DNA of 64,000 bases from Coralloluteibacterium stylophorae (GCF_018122625.2 NZ_JAGQFT020000009.1:124001-188000), one strand, 5' to 3'. Shown: positions 1 to 8,254, numbered from the stretch's first letter. The notes: generated from the sequence alone by a model not told the origin. Translations and numbers: made by a program.

Positions 1-1
1 G

Positions 2-439
2 CAGGGCCCGGTCCAGGTGCACTGGACCGATCCGCAGGAGTTCAGCGAGCTCAGGCACAGCGGCAACCGCTGGGAAGCCCGGCGTGGCGAATGGCTGCAG
101 CAGCTGGCCGAGTACACCCGGCGCCGGGCCGAGAAGCGGCTGCCACCGGAGCATGCGCTGGAGGTCACGTTCACCGACATCGAGCGCGCCGGCAGCTACG
201 AACCGTGGCGCGGGCCGCGCGCCGACAACATCCGCATCGTGCGCGACATCTACCCGCCGCGGATCGAGCTGACCTACGTCCTCACCGGCCCCGGCGGCAC
301 CGTGCTTGACCGCGGCGAGGAGGAGCTGCGCGACATGGGCTTCCTGCAGAGCGGCACCACCGCCGGCACCAGCGATCCGCTGCGCTACGAGAAGCAGATG
401 CTCGACCGCTGGCTGCGCGAGCTGCTGCCGGACGCCTGA
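2..439 (+). CDS. DUF3016 family protein, 5' truncated
   Basis: The reading frame is open to the window edge and codes for Q-G-P-V-Q-V before the first GTG at 17, so the true start (normally a signal peptide) lies outside. The visible part begins with the VxVxWxDPxxF strand typical of DUF3016, followed by a basic helix (about residues 20-45) and an EVTFTDIERAGSYEPW segment, where the family has its conserved 'D-i-d-lAG-fEPW' stretch. DUF3016 proteins are small periplasmic proteins of unknown role. The gene ends 44 bases before the rhomboid gene. Family assignment is from remembered motif similarity. Confidence 0.8.
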   Translation, partial: QGPVQVHWTDPQEFSELRHSGNRWEARRGEWLQQLAEYTRRRAEKRLPPEHALEVTFTDIERAGSYEPWRGPRADNIRIVRDIYPPRIELTYVLTGPGGTVLDRGEEELRDMGFLQSGTTAGTSDPLRYEKQMLDRWLRELLPDA

Positions 440-483
440 GCCCCGCCCTTGCGGCCCGCCGGCGACGGCCCCACGTCGCCGGC

Positions 484-1173
484 ATGGACAGCACCGCCGA
501 ACCCGATTCCCAGCGACGCGCCGACGCGCGTCGCTTCCGTCTGGCGGCCTGGTCGACCGTGGCCTTCGTCGCGGTGCTCTACGTCATCCACGCGCTGCTG
601 CCCCTGGTCGGCGACCCTGCCCCGCTCGCCGTGCGCCCGCGCACGCCGGCCGGGCTCGTCGGGGTGCTGACGGCGCCGCTGGTACACGGCTCCTGGGCGC
701 ACCTGCTCGCCAACACCCTGCCGCTGCTGGTGCTGGGCACGCTGAGCCTGTCGGCCTACCCTCGCGCGAGCCTGCGCGCGCTGCCGCTGGTGTGGCTGGG
801 TTCGGGCCTGGGCGTGTGGCTGATCGGCCGCGACGCCGCCCATCTCGGCGCCAGCGGCGTCGCCCACGGCCTGCTGTGGTTCGTGTTCTTCCTCGGCCTG
901 CTGCGCCGCGACCGCGCGGCGATCGCGGCCGCGCTGATCGCCTTCCTGCTCTACGGCGGGATGCTGCTGACCGTGCTGCCGCAGGCGCCGGACATCAGCT
1001 GGGAATCGCACCTGTGCGGCGCGCTCATGGGCCTGGCCGCGGCGTTTGCCTGGCGCGGGCTCGACCCGGGCGCACCGCGTGCGCGCTACTCCTGGGAGAT
1101 CGAGGAGGCCGCGCACGACGACGCGGAGCGGATGCACGGCCCGCGCCCGCGCCCGGACGAACCCCGGAACTAG
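484..1173 (+). CDS. Rhomboid family intramembrane serine protease
   Basis: A 229-residue polytopic membrane protein. It shows the rhomboid signature: HxxWAHLLAN around H68-N77, the serine nucleophile motif GASG (S124) and the partner histidine H176 in a late membrane helix (SHLCGALMG). Six hydrophobic segments fit the bacterial minimal rhomboid core. These enzymes cut membrane-anchored substrates inside the bilayer; the substrate here is unknown. The C-terminal 40 residues are hydrophilic and probably cytoplasmic. It is convergent with the ABC importer fusion gene, whose stop codon directly follows. Confidence 0.9.
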   Translation: MDSTAEPDSQRRADARRFRLAAWSTVAFVAVLYVIHALLPLVGDPAPLAVRPRTPAGLVGVLTAPLVHGSWAHLLANTLPLLVLGTLSLSAYPRASLRALPLVWLGSGLGVWLIGRDAAHLGASGVAHGLLWFVFFLGLLRRDRAAIAAALIAFLLYGGMLLTVLPQAPDISWESHLCGALMGLAAAFAWRGLDPGAPRARYSWEIEEAAHDDAERMHGPRPRPDEPRN

Positions 1174-2637
1174 CTAGCGCAGGCCGCGCGGCGTGAGCCG
1201 GCGCTCCAGCAGCTCGAACAGGCCCTGCGCGGCCAGCGCCAGCAGCGCGGCCGGCACTGCGCCCTCCAGGATCAGGCCCATGTCGTCGAGGCGGATGCCG
1301 GTCAGGATCGGCTGCCCGTAGCCGCCCGCGCCGATCAGCGCGCCCAGGGTGGCGGTGCCGATGTCGATCACCGCCGCAGTCTTGATGCCGGCGAGGATCG
1401 ACGCCCGCGCGAGGGGCAGTTCGATCCGCCACAGCCGCGCGCGCGGCGGCAGGCCGATGACCGCCGCGGTCTCGCGCAGCGGCCGCGGGATCCCGGTGAG
1501 GCCGGCATGCGTGTTGCGCACGATCGGCAGCAGGCTGTACAGGAACAGTGCCGCGATGGCAGGCGCCGCGCCGATCCCCAGCAGCGGGATCATGAACACG
1601 AACACCGCCAGCGACGGCAGGGTCTGCAGCAGCCCGGTCAGGGCGAGCACGCCCTGGCCCAGGTGCGGCCGCCGCGCGGCGAGTACGCCCAGCGGCAGGC
1701 CGATCGCGATCGCCAGCACCAGCGAGGCGCCGACCAGCGCGAGATGCTCGCCGGTGCGCCCGAGGATGCGCGCGCCGCGGCCGGCGCCGGCCGCGATGTC
1801 GATGCCGAGCCAGTCGGCGGCGACCTGCGGCTCCGGCACGCGCTCCAGCTTGGCCGCGGCGTTGAGCCGGCGCATGGCGTCGGCATCGATGCGCCCGGCC
1901 AGCGCCTCGAGCGCCGCGGCGGCGGCGGGCGCGCGGGTGCGCAGGTCGAGCCGGTAGAGGTAGACCGCGCTGTAGTCGGGAAAGAAGCCGCGCGCGTCCG
2001 CGAGCACGACCAGGTCGTAGTACGGGATCTCGGCATCGGTGGCGTAGAGGTCGATGACGTCGAGGTCGCCGCTGGCCAGCGCGCGGTAGGCGAGGTCGTG
2101 GTCGAGCCCGTTGCCGCCGTCCTGCGGCAGCGCATAGGCCGTGCGCAGGCCCGGCCAGCCGTCGGCGCGGTCGAGGAACTCGTTGGAAAAGCCCAGGCGC
2201 AGCCCGCGATGCGCGGCGAGGTCGTCGATGCCGTCGATGCCGAGCGCCTGCGCGCGCTCCCGGCGCATGCCCAGCGCGTAGGTGTTGGAGAAGCCCAGCG
2301 ACGGCGTCATCGCGATGCCCTGCGCCGCCAGCGCGGCGGCGAGTGCGTCGCGGCTGGCGCCCGGCATCTTCAGGACTTCCTGCGCCAGGGTCCCGGTGTA
2401 TTCGGCATAGGCGTCGATCTCGCCGCGGCGCAGCGCGCTCCACAGCACCGCGGTGCCGCCGAGGCCGCGAAGGTGTTCGGCGGCGACGCCGGCCTCGCCG
2501 ACCGCCTGCGTGGCGATCTCGCCGAGGATGACGCCCTCGGTGAAGACCTTGGAGCCGACCCGGACCGGCGCCGCCGACCATGCCGGCGCCGCGAGCAGCA
2601 CCAGGGCGAGGGCGATCCAGCGGACCCCGCGCCTCAT
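1174..2637 (-). CDS. Choline/glycine betaine ABC importer, fused binding protein and permease
   Basis: A 487-residue protein. A signal peptide (residues 1-22, ending AWSA) is followed by an OpuC/OsmX-type substrate-binding domain (about 24-280) with VGSKVFTEG and the family hallmark DAYAEYTGT (about 75-83). From about residue 295 comes a BPD_transp_1 permease domain with five or six membrane segments and an EAA-like loop (IELPLARASILAGIK). It should import quaternary amines as osmoprotectants together with the ATPase encoded upstream. The start ATG overlaps the ATPase stop by 4 bases (ATGA), so the two are translationally coupled. Binding domain first and permease second is the reverse of the well-known OpuF/ChoS order. 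Substrate is inferred from family only. Confidence 0.85.
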   Translation of the reverse strand: MRRGVRWIALALVLLAAPAWSAAPVRVGSKVFTEGVILGEIATQAVGEAGVAAEHLRGLGGTAVLWSALRRGEIDAYAEYTGTLAQEVLKMPGASRDALAAALAAQGIAMTPSLGFSNTYALGMRRERAQALGIDGIDDLAAHRGLRLGFSNEFLDRADGWPGLRTAYALPQDGGNGLDHDLAYRALASGDLDVIDLYATDAEIPYYDLVVLADARGFFPDYSAVYLYRLDLRTRAPAAAAALEALAGRIDADAMRRLNAAAKLERVPEPQVAADWLGIDIAAGAGRGARILGRTGEHLALVGASLVLAIAIGLPLGVLAARRPHLGQGVLALTGLLQTLPSLAVFVFMIPLLGIGAAPAIAALFLYSLLPIVRNTHAGLTGIPRPLRETAAVIGLPPRARLWRIELPLARASILAGIKTAAVIDIGTATLGALIGAGGYGQPILTGIRLDDMGLILEGAVPAALLALAAQGLFELLERRLTPRGLR

Positions 2638-3365
2638 GCCGTCGCCACCGCGCGCTGCGCATGCACGAAGCGGCGCACGAAGTCCGAGACTGGCGCCGTG
2701 CGCAGCGCCGCGGGCGTGCCCTCCTGCGCGACGCGGCCGTCGCGCAGCAGCACCACGTGGCCGGCGAGGAAGAAGGCCTCGGCGACGTCGTGGGTCACCA
2801 GCACCACGGTCTTGCCGAGGTCGGCGAACAGCGCGCGCAGGTCGGTCTGCAGGTCGTGGCGCACGATCGGATCGAGCGCGCCCAGCGGCTCGTCGAGCAG
2901 CAGCGCCGGCGGATCCAGCATCAGCGCGCGGACCAGGCCCACGCGCTGGCGCTGGCCGCCGGAGAGTTCGCCCGGATAACGATCGAGCGCATCCTCCGGC
3001 AGCCGGCACAGCGCCGCCAGCTCGCGGATCCGCGCAGCGATGCGTGCCGTCGGCCAGCCGCACACCCGCGCCACCAGCGCCGCGTTCTGGCGCGCGGTCA
3101 GGTGCGGGAACAGGCCGCCTTCCTGGATCACGTAGCCGATGCGCCGCCGCTGCGCGGCGAGGTCCGTGGGCGTCAGCGGGGCCCCGTCGAAGCGCACCTC
3201 GCCCCGGTCCGGCCACTCCAGCCCGGTCAGCAGCCGCAGCAGGGTCGACTTCCCCGCCCCGCTCGGCCCGATCAGCGCCGTCGTGCGCCCCGGCTCGATC
3301 CGCAGATCGACCTCGAGCGCGACGCGGTCGCCGTAGCGGTGCTGGATGTGGGTGAGGGTGAACAT
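2634..3365 (-). CDS. Quaternary amine ABC importer ATP-binding protein
   Basis: 243 residues with all ABC ATPase motifs: Walker A GPSGAGKST (33-41), Q-loop QEGGLFP (81-87), signature LSGGQRQR (134-141), Walker B LLLDEP (155-160), D-loop and switch histidine in VLVTHD. It resembles OpuCA/ProV but ends at the core domain and lacks the C-terminal CBS pair that senses ionic strength in OpuA/OpuC-type transporters, so gating may differ. It overlaps the downstream binding-protein/permease gene by 4 bases. A run of GGAATCG heptamers lies just upstream at 3380. Confidence 0.9.
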   Translation of the reverse strand: MFTLTHIQHRYGDRVALEVDLRIEPGRTTALIGPSGAGKSTLLRLLTGLEWPDRGEVRFDGAPLTPTDLAAQRRRIGYVIQEGGLFPHLTARQNAALVARVCGWPTARIAARIRELAALCRLPEDALDRYPGELSGGQRQRVGLVRALMLDPPALLLDEPLGALDPIVRHDLQTDLRALFADLGKTVVLVTHDVAEAFFLAGHVVLLRDGRVAQEGTPAALRTAPVSDFVRRFVHAQRAVATA

Positions 3366-3379
3366 GGTTTGGGTGGGGC

Positions 3380-3420
3380 GGGAATCGGGAATCGGGAATC
3401 GGGAATCGGGAATCGGGAAA
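3380..3420. repeat. GGAATCG heptamer tandem repeat (5 copies)
   Basis: Five perfect head-to-tail copies of GGAATCG (3381-3415) plus a partial copy. Degenerate inverted copies (TTCCCGAGTCCCGGTTCCCG) follow at about 3519-3546, so the two arrays face each other across roughly 100 bases between the ATPase gene and the Lrp gene. The same arrangement recurs around 43131 and 43306. Confidence 0.85.
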
Positions 3421-3545
3421 GAGCATGCCGCGGATGCCGTGAGCGCGAGCGCCTCGTGGCCAGATCATCGACGGCTCCCGGCGTGCGACGCGCTAGAGGC
3501 GCCTCGCGCGCCTCCATTCCCGAGTCCCGGTTCCCGGCTCCCGCT

Positions 3546-4028
3546 TCACCCGGGCAGGTGCCCCAGCGGCCACCCGCGCGCCTGCTTCACCGTACGCAGC
3601 ACGAAGCTGGAATTGACGTCCGCCACGTCGCCGACGCCGAGCAGGCGGTCGAGGAGGAAGCGGGAGAAATGCTCCAGGTCCTGCACCGCGACGTGCAGCA
3701 GGTAGTCCATGTCGCCGGTCAGGGCATGGCAGGCCAGCACCTCGTCGGCGTCGGCCATGCGCGCGGTGAAGGCGTCGATGCTGGCGCCATCGTGGCGGGC
3801 CAGCTGCACGCGGACGAAGGCCTGCAGGCCGAGGCCCACCGCCGCCGGCGCCAGCCGCGCGCCGTAGCCGGTGACGACGCCGGCCGACTCCAGCCGCTGG
3901 ACCCGGCGCAGGCAGGCCGAGGCCGAGAGGTGCACGCGCTCGGCCAGCTCGGCGTTGGTGATGCGGCCGTGCTCCTGCAGCTCGCGCAGCAGGGCGAGGT
4001 CGGTGCGGTCCAGCGAAACGCGCTCCAT
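3546..4028 (-). CDS. Lrp/AsnC family transcriptional regulator
   Basis: 160 residues. The N-terminal half (5-60) is an AsnC-type winged helix (LDRTDLALLRELQEHGRITNAELAERVHLS), and the C-terminal half (70-150) is the RAM ligand-sensing domain with the GDMDYLL motif. The ATG at 4028 was chosen because it starts the conserved LDxxDxxLL helix; the frame stays open for 56 more codons upstream, without support. The gene is divergent from phhA with a 124-base spacer. In many proteobacteria such a regulator controls the adjacent aromatic amino acid catabolic gene, so it is probably the phhA regulator; this is inference from neighbourhood. Confidence 0.9.
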   Translation of the reverse strand: MERVSLDRTDLALLRELQEHGRITNAELAERVHLSASACLRRVQRLESAGVVTGYGARLAPAAVGLGLQAFVRVQLARHDGASIDAFTARMADADEVLACHALTGDMDYLLHVAVQDLEHFSRFLLDRLLGVGDVADVNSSFVLRTVKQARGWPLGHLPG

Positions 4029-4061
4029 TCGTGCTCCAGATCGGCGGCGAACGCACGAATG
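4026..4061. promoter_or_regulatory. Candidate Lrp operator: 9-bp inverted repeat
   Basis: CATTCGTGC (4026-4034) and its exact reverse complement GCACGAATG (4053-4061) are separated by 18 bases. The left arm contains the regulator's own start codon. Arms centred 27 bases apart could be bound by a multimeric Lrp-type protein and would allow autorepression. No binding data; position and symmetry only. Confidence 0.45.
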
Positions 4062-4118
4062 TTGCCCCTCCGCGCCGCCGGCGCGCAACGAAGCAAGCCC
4101 ATTGCGCGCCGCTCGGCC

Positions 4119-4124
4119 TAGACT
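4119..4124 (+). promoter_or_regulatory. -10 element of phhA
   Basis: TAGACT lies 28 bases before the phhA ATG and matches the TAnAnT-type -10 boxes seen elsewhere in the window. No convincing -35 was found, consistent with activation by the neighbouring regulator. Confidence 0.45.
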
Positions 4125-4152
4125 CGAAGGCCTCACCAGCCCGGGAGTCCCC

Positions 4153-5043
4153 ATGGCCGCCACTCCGAAGCGCGTCGAGCACCAGCTCACCGACAAGGGC
4201 TACGTCCCGGTCTATGCCACCGGCATCGTCGAGCAGCCCTGGAACGACTACAGCGAGACCGACCACGCCGTGTGGGCGCAGCTGTTCGCGCGCCAGAACG
4301 AGCTCCTGGTCGGCCGCGCCTGCGACGAGTTCCTCGCCAACCAGCGGCGCATGGGGATGACGGCGGAGCGCATCCCGAAATTCTCGGAACTCAACGCCGC
4401 GCTGGCCAGGACCACCGGCTGGGAGATCATCGGCGTCGAGGGCCTGCTGCCCGAGCTCGACTTCTTCGAGCATCTCGCCAACCGCCGCTTTCCGGTGACC
4501 TGGTGGATCCGCACGCCGGAACAGCTCGACTACCTCAGCGAGCCCGACCTGTTCCACGACCTCTACGGCCACGTGCCGCTGCTGATGGAGCCGGTATTCG
4601 CCGACTACATGGCCGCCTACGGGCGCGGCGGGGTCAAGGCCCACGGCATCGGCCCCGAGGCGCTGACCAACCTGACCCGGCTGTACTGGTACACGGTCGA
4701 GTTCGGGCTGATCCGCCAGCACGGCGACCTGCGCATCTACGGCGCCGGCGTACTGAGCTCCAAGACCGAGTCGATCTACAGCCTGGAGTCGGCCGCGCCG
4801 CACCGGATCGGCTTCGACCTCGAGCGGGTGATGCGCGCGCAGTACCGGATCGACACCTTCCAGAAGACCTACTTCGTCATCGACGGTTTCGCGGAACTCA
4901 TGGCCGCGACCGAACCGGATTTCACCCCGATCTACGCACGCCTCGCCGGGCGGCCGCCGATCCCTGCGGGCGAGGTGGGCGAGGGCGACGCGGTGATCCA
5001 GCGCGGAACCGGCGAGGGCTTCGCCGAGGGCGGCGACGTCTGA
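4153..5043 (+). CDS. phhA: Phenylalanine 4-monooxygenase
   Basis: 296 residues, the usual size of monomeric bacterial phenylalanine hydroxylase. It converts L-phenylalanine to tyrosine with O2 and tetrahydropterin. The non-haem iron triad is visible: H135 and H140 in the motif FHDLYGHVPLL, and E183 in YTVEFGLI. The ATG at 4153 is preceded by GGGAG and opens the conserved N-terminus VPVYATGIVEQPWNDYS; the frame continues upstream without homology. It is divergent from the Lrp-type gene. No pterin recycling gene (phhB) lies next to it. Confidence 0.97.
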   Translation: MAATPKRVEHQLTDKGYVPVYATGIVEQPWNDYSETDHAVWAQLFARQNELLVGRACDEFLANQRRMGMTAERIPKFSELNAALARTTGWEIIGVEGLLPELDFFEHLANRRFPVTWWIRTPEQLDYLSEPDLFHDLYGHVPLLMEPVFADYMAAYGRGGVKAHGIGPEALTNLTRLYWYTVEFGLIRQHGDLRIYGAGVLSSKTESIYSLESAAPHRIGFDLERVMRAQYRIDTFQKTYFVIDGFAELMAATEPDFTPIYARLAGRPPIPAGEVGEGDAVIQRGTGEGFAEGGDV

Positions 5044-5066
5044 GGCGGGCGCGGCGAGGTGCGGCT

Positions 5067-5072
5067 TAGAAT
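5067..5072 (+). promoter_or_regulatory. -10 element of fbp
   Basis: TAGAAT sits 30 bases upstream of the fbp ATG, giving an expected transcript start near 5079 and a leader of about 24 bases with the GGAG ribosome site at 5094. Confidence 0.5.
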
Positions 5073-5102
5073 GCGAGGCCCCGCCCGCCACCCGGAGCCG
5101 TC

Positions 5103-6152
5103 ATGGCCGCGACGTCCAGCAAGCCGATCACCCTGACCCAGTTCCTGATCGAGGAACAGCGCGCGCACGAGGACTTCAGCGCCGAGCAGCGGCTGCTGAT
5201 CGAAGTGGTGGCGCGCGCCTGCAAGATGATCGCGATCCAGGTCTCGCGCGGCGCGCTGGGCGGCGTGCTCGGCGAGGCCGGAACCGGCAACATCCAGGGC
5301 GAGGCGCAGAAGAAGCTCGACGTCATCTCCAACGAGATCCTGCTGCAGGCCAACGCCTGGGGCGGCCATCTCGCCGCCTGCGCCTCGGAGGAGATGGCCG
5401 ACCCGCAGCCGATCCCCGACGTCTACCCGAAGGGCGACCTGCTGTTGCTGTTCGATCCGCTCGACGGCAGCTCCAACATCGACGTCAACGTCTCGGTCGG
5501 CACCATCTTCTCGGTGCTGCGCGCGCCGAAGGGCGTCGACCCGACCTCGGCCGAGGCCTTCCTGCAGCCGGGCGCGATGCAGCTGGCCGCCGGCTACTGC
5601 GTCTACGGGCCCAACTGCACGCTGGTGCTGACCATCGGCCACGGCGTGTACGGCTTCACCCTGGACCGCGAGATCGGCAGCTTCCTGCTGACCCAGCGCG
5701 ACATGACGGTGCCGGCGGACACCAGGGAGTTCGCCATCAACATGTCCAACCAGCGCCACTGGGACGCGCCGATGCAGCGCTACGTGGCGGACCTGCTCGC
5801 CGGCGCCGACGGCCCGCGCGGCAAGGACTTCAACATGCGCTGGGTGGCGAGCATGGTCGCCGACGTGCACCGCATCCTGACCCGCGGCGGGATCTTCATC
5901 TATCCCTGGGACCGCAAGGATCCGTCCAAGCCAGGGAAGCTGCGGCTGATGTACGAGGCCAACCCGATGGCGATGATCGTGGAACAGGCCGGCGGCGCCG
6001 CCACCGACGGCCGCGGGCGGATCATGGACATCCAGCCCGGCAGCCTGCACCAGCGCGTGCCGGTGTTCCTCGGTTCGAAGAACGAGGTCGAGGCGGCGAC
6101 CGGCTACCACCTCGAACACGACGCGGCCGCGCAGCCGGTCGCGGTCGGCTAG
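5103..6152 (+). CDS. fbp: Class I fructose-1,6-bisphosphatase
   Basis: 349 residues. It hydrolyses fructose 1,6-bisphosphate to fructose 6-phosphate in gluconeogenesis. The metal and phosphate-binding motif [10 protein letters not shown] is at 118-127, with the acidic SEEM at 96-99 and the product-binding region around the [13 protein letters not shown] helix. The C-terminal [24 protein letters not shown] stretch is typical of class I. ATG preceded by GGAG. A GTG-started oxygenase begins 5 bases after its stop, so the two may be co-transcribed. Confidence 0.97.
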   Translation: MAATSSKPITLTQFLIEEQRAHEDFSAEQRLLIEVVARACKMIAIQVSRGALGGVLGEAGTGNIQGEAQKKLDVISNEILLQANAWGGHLAACASEEMADPQPIPDVYPKGDLLLLFDPLDGSSNIDVNVSVGTIFSVLRAPKGVDPTSAEAFLQPGAMQLAAGYCVYGPNCTLVLTIGHGVYGFTLDREIGSFLLTQRDMTVPADTREFAINMSNQRHWDAPMQRYVADLLAGADGPRGKDFNMRWVASMVADVHRILTRGGIFIYPWDRKDPSKPGKLRLMYEANPMAMIVEQAGGAATDGRGRIMDIQPGSLHQRVPVFLGSKNEVEAATGYHLEHDAAAQPVAVG

Positions 6153-6156
6153 GGGC

Positions 6157-6864
6157 GTGGCCGGCGCCCCGGATTTCATCGAGGTCTACCCGGGCGCGCT
6201 GGCACCGGAGGCCTGCCGCGCCCTGGTCGAGCGCTTCGAGGCCAGCGGCCAGGCCACGCCGGGCGCGACCGGCGGCGGCGTGCACCCGGAGCTCAAGCAC
6301 AGCCGCGACATCACCCTCGGCGGCCGACCGGAGTGGAAGGACGCCGAAATCGCCCTCAACCAGGCCATGTTCGCGGGCCTGCTGCGCTACCTGCGCAGCT
6401 ACCGCTACGCGCTGATCGCGCCGCTGATGCTGCAGATCGCCGACCCCGAGACGGGCAGGCCCAAGCGCCTGGATGCCGATGACTTCGAGCGCCTCGACGA
6501 CGCCCGCCTCGCTCCCATCGCGCGCCAGGTCTTCCGCCCCGGCAGCATCAACCTGCAGCGCTACGCGGCGGGCGAGGGTGGCTATCCCTACTGGCACTGC
6601 GAGCACTATCCCCGCGACACCGGCGGCGACACCCTGCACCGCACCCTGCTGTGGACGATCTACCTCAACGACGGGTTCGCCGCGGGGGAGACCGAGTTCC
6701 TCTACCAGCAACGCAGGATCGCACCCGCCACCGGCAGCCTGCTGATCGCCCCCACCGCCTTCACCCACACCCACCGCGGCAACCGCCCCGAGGGCGGCGA
6801 CAAGTACATCGCCACCAGCTGGGTGCTGTTCCAGCGCGCCGAGCGTCTGTACGCAGCGCGTTGA
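6157..6864 (+). CDS. 2OG-Fe(II) oxygenase family protein
   Basis: 235 residues, GTG start 4 bases after the fbp stop. The jelly-roll iron site is recognisable as H147-x-E149 (YWHCEHYP) and a distal histidine near 206 (THTHRGNRP), followed by a basic residue for 2-oxoglutarate. The iron ligand is Glu where most family members have Asp (HxD). Substrate is unknown; related genes are widespread as 2OG-Fe(II) oxygenases in Xanthomonadaceae. The protein has no signal peptide. A REP pair follows 19 bases after the stop. Confidence 0.8.
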   Translation: MAGAPDFIEVYPGALAPEACRALVERFEASGQATPGATGGGVHPELKHSRDITLGGRPEWKDAEIALNQAMFAGLLRYLRSYRYALIAPLMLQIADPETGRPKRLDADDFERLDDARLAPIARQVFRPGSINLQRYAAGEGGYPYWHCEHYPRDTGGDTLHRTLLWTIYLNDGFAAGETEFLYQQRRIAPATGSLLIAPTAFTHTHRGNRPEGGDKYIATSWVLFQRAERLYAAR

Positions 6865-6883
6865 GCCGCTGCACCGACAGCCC

Positions 6884-6984
6884 GTAGGAGCGGCTTCAGC
6901 CGCGACCGGGCGCGGTGTCGGCGCTCTCCCACCGCGCAGACGGGTTCCGTGGCGTTCGTCGGTCGCGGCTGAAGCCGCTCCTTG
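6884..6984. repeat. REP pair (REPIN-like), copy 1
   Basis: A 24-base REP core beginning GTAGGAGCGGCTTCAGCC (6884-6907) and its near-perfect inverted partner (6961-6983) are separated by 53 bases. Each arm is itself a palindrome (GCGGCTTCAGCCGC). Three related pairs occur at 8606, 43183 and 50341. No RAYT (REP-associated transposase) gene is in the window. Confidence 0.85.
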
Positions 6985-7044
6985 TATCTCGACAGCGCCC
7001 CGATGAAGGGGCACTGTCCCCGACCGATCATCGGGGGAGGGTGG

Positions 7045-7222
7045 GACGCCCGAGCCGCTCCTGAAGCCATCGAGCTTGCATCGTAGATCGTGCTCCCCCC
7101 TCCACACTCGCCCACACGAGTCCGAACGGTATCCAGAGTCCGCCAGCGGCGTGAACTCGCATCCACAAGGGCGGACCGGGCGCAGTGATGATCGTGTCTG
7201 ATCGCACTGACGGAGGAAGCAA
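7045..7222 (+). ncRNA. Possible IS110 bridge RNA region
   Basis: In IS110-group elements the non-coding part upstream of the transposase is known to encode the bridge RNA that pairs with target and donor DNA. This 178-base leader has the right place and size. I did not resolve the binding loops, so the call rests on position relative to the transposase, not on a matched RNA model. The 3' flank is much shorter, which favours the IS110 over the IS1111 arrangement. Confidence 0.3.
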
Positions 7223-8194
7223 ATGAGCCAGCTCGTGGGCGTCGATGTCGCCAAGCGCAGCTTCGATCTCGCCACGCCCCTGCCCAACGGCAAGCACCGC
7301 ACCAAGGCCCGGCTGCGCAACGACGAGGCCGGTTTCAAGCTCCTGCACGCCTGGCTGGCGCAGCACGTGGCATCCGACGCCTGGGTGGTGATGGAAGCCA
7401 CCGGCAGCTACCACGAGGCGCTGGCGGAGTACGTGCATGGCCTCGGCTACCGGGTGGCCGTGCTCAACCCGGCGCAGGTGGCCAGCTATGCCAAGAGCCA
7501 GTTGCAGCGGGTCAAGACCGACCGCACCGATGCCAAGCTGCTTGCCACCTACGCCCAGCGCCATCTCGACCAGCTGCGGCCCTGGCAGCCCGATCCGCCG
7601 GCGCTCAAGCGCCTGCGCGCCCTGGTCCGGCGCCTGCAGGACCTGCAGGAGATGGCGCAGATGGAGCAGAACCGCCTGGACGTGGCGTCGGCGAATGTGG
7701 ACGGCTCGATCCAGCAGGTGCTGGCGCACCTGCGCTCGGAGATCGACCGGATCCAGCGCGAGATCGACGACCACATCGACAACGACCCGACGCTGCGCCA
7801 GCGCCGCGACCTGCTGGTGAGCATCGACGGCATCGCGCAGCGCACCGCCGCGCTGCTGCTGGCCGAGCTCGGGGATGCGACGCGGTTCCGCGACGCCGGC
7901 GCGGTGACCGCCTTCGCCGGCCTCAACCCGAAACTGCAGGAGTCCGGCACCTACCGCGGCCACGTGCGCATCTCGCGCATCGGCTCGGCACGGTTGCGTC
8001 GTGGCCTGTACATGCCGGCGCTGGTGGCGCTCAGCCACAACCCGGTGCTGCAGGCGCTCAAACAACGCCTGAAACTGCGCGGCAAATGCGCCAAGCAGAT
8101 CATCTGCGCCGCCATGCGCAGGCTGCTGCGCATCGTCTACGGCGTGCTCAAGTCAGGTCAGCCATTCGATCCTGCAAGAGCCGTTGCCAGGTAG
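7223..8194 (+). CDS. IS110-family transposase
   Basis: 323 residues. The N-terminal DEDD RuvC-like domain shows D8 (VGVDVAKRSFD), E58 (VMEATGSY), D100 and D103 (KTDRTDAKLLA). A coiled helix (about 125-185) follows, then the Transposase_20 domain (about 195-290) with GIAQRTAALLLAELG and AFAGLNPKLQESGTYRG, including the serine near 240 thought to act as the nucleophile. The frame is intact and full length, so the element may still be active. A strong ribosome site (GGAGGA) precedes the ATG. Confidence 0.95.
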   Translation: MSQLVGVDVAKRSFDLATPLPNGKHRTKARLRNDEAGFKLLHAWLAQHVASDAWVVMEATGSYHEALAEYVHGLGYRVAVLNPAQVASYAKSQLQRVKTDRTDAKLLATYAQRHLDQLRPWQPDPPALKRLRALVRRLQDLQEMAQMEQNRLDVASANVDGSIQQVLAHLRSEIDRIQREIDDHIDNDPTLRQRRDLLVSIDGIAQRTAALLLAELGDATRFRDAGAVTAFAGLNPKLQESGTYRGHVRISRIGSARLRRGLYMPALVALSHNPVLQALKQRLKLRGKCAKQIICAAMRRLLRIVYGVLKSGQPFDPARAVAR

Positions 8195-8254
8195 GAGGCA
8201 AGACGGTATCTACGACTGCAAGCCTGCTCTGCTGTTGCCGTTGCCCTTCGCTCT

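Larger units (their letters stand above)
7040..8200 (+). mobile_element. IS110-family insertion sequence (boundaries approximate)
   Basis: Contains one IS110-type transposase gene (7223-8194) with about 180-240 bases of non-coding leader. IS110 elements usually lack terminal inverted repeats and target-site duplications, and I found none, so the ends given are only estimates. REP pairs stand on both sides (6884-6984 and 8606-8680), and some IS110 members are known to insert in REP palindromes. Confidence 0.6.

Noticed and set aside
1507-2979. 490-codon open frame on the plus strand inside the ABC importer genes
   Set aside because: GC-rich third positions leave stops rare in antisense frames; the protein is Arg/Gln/Ala rich with no motif and lies opposite clear ABC domains.
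3380-3420. Possible CRISPR or VNTR regulating the ABC importer
   Set aside because: Heptamer repeats without spacers, and they recur at other intergenic sites, so they are a dispersed repeat.
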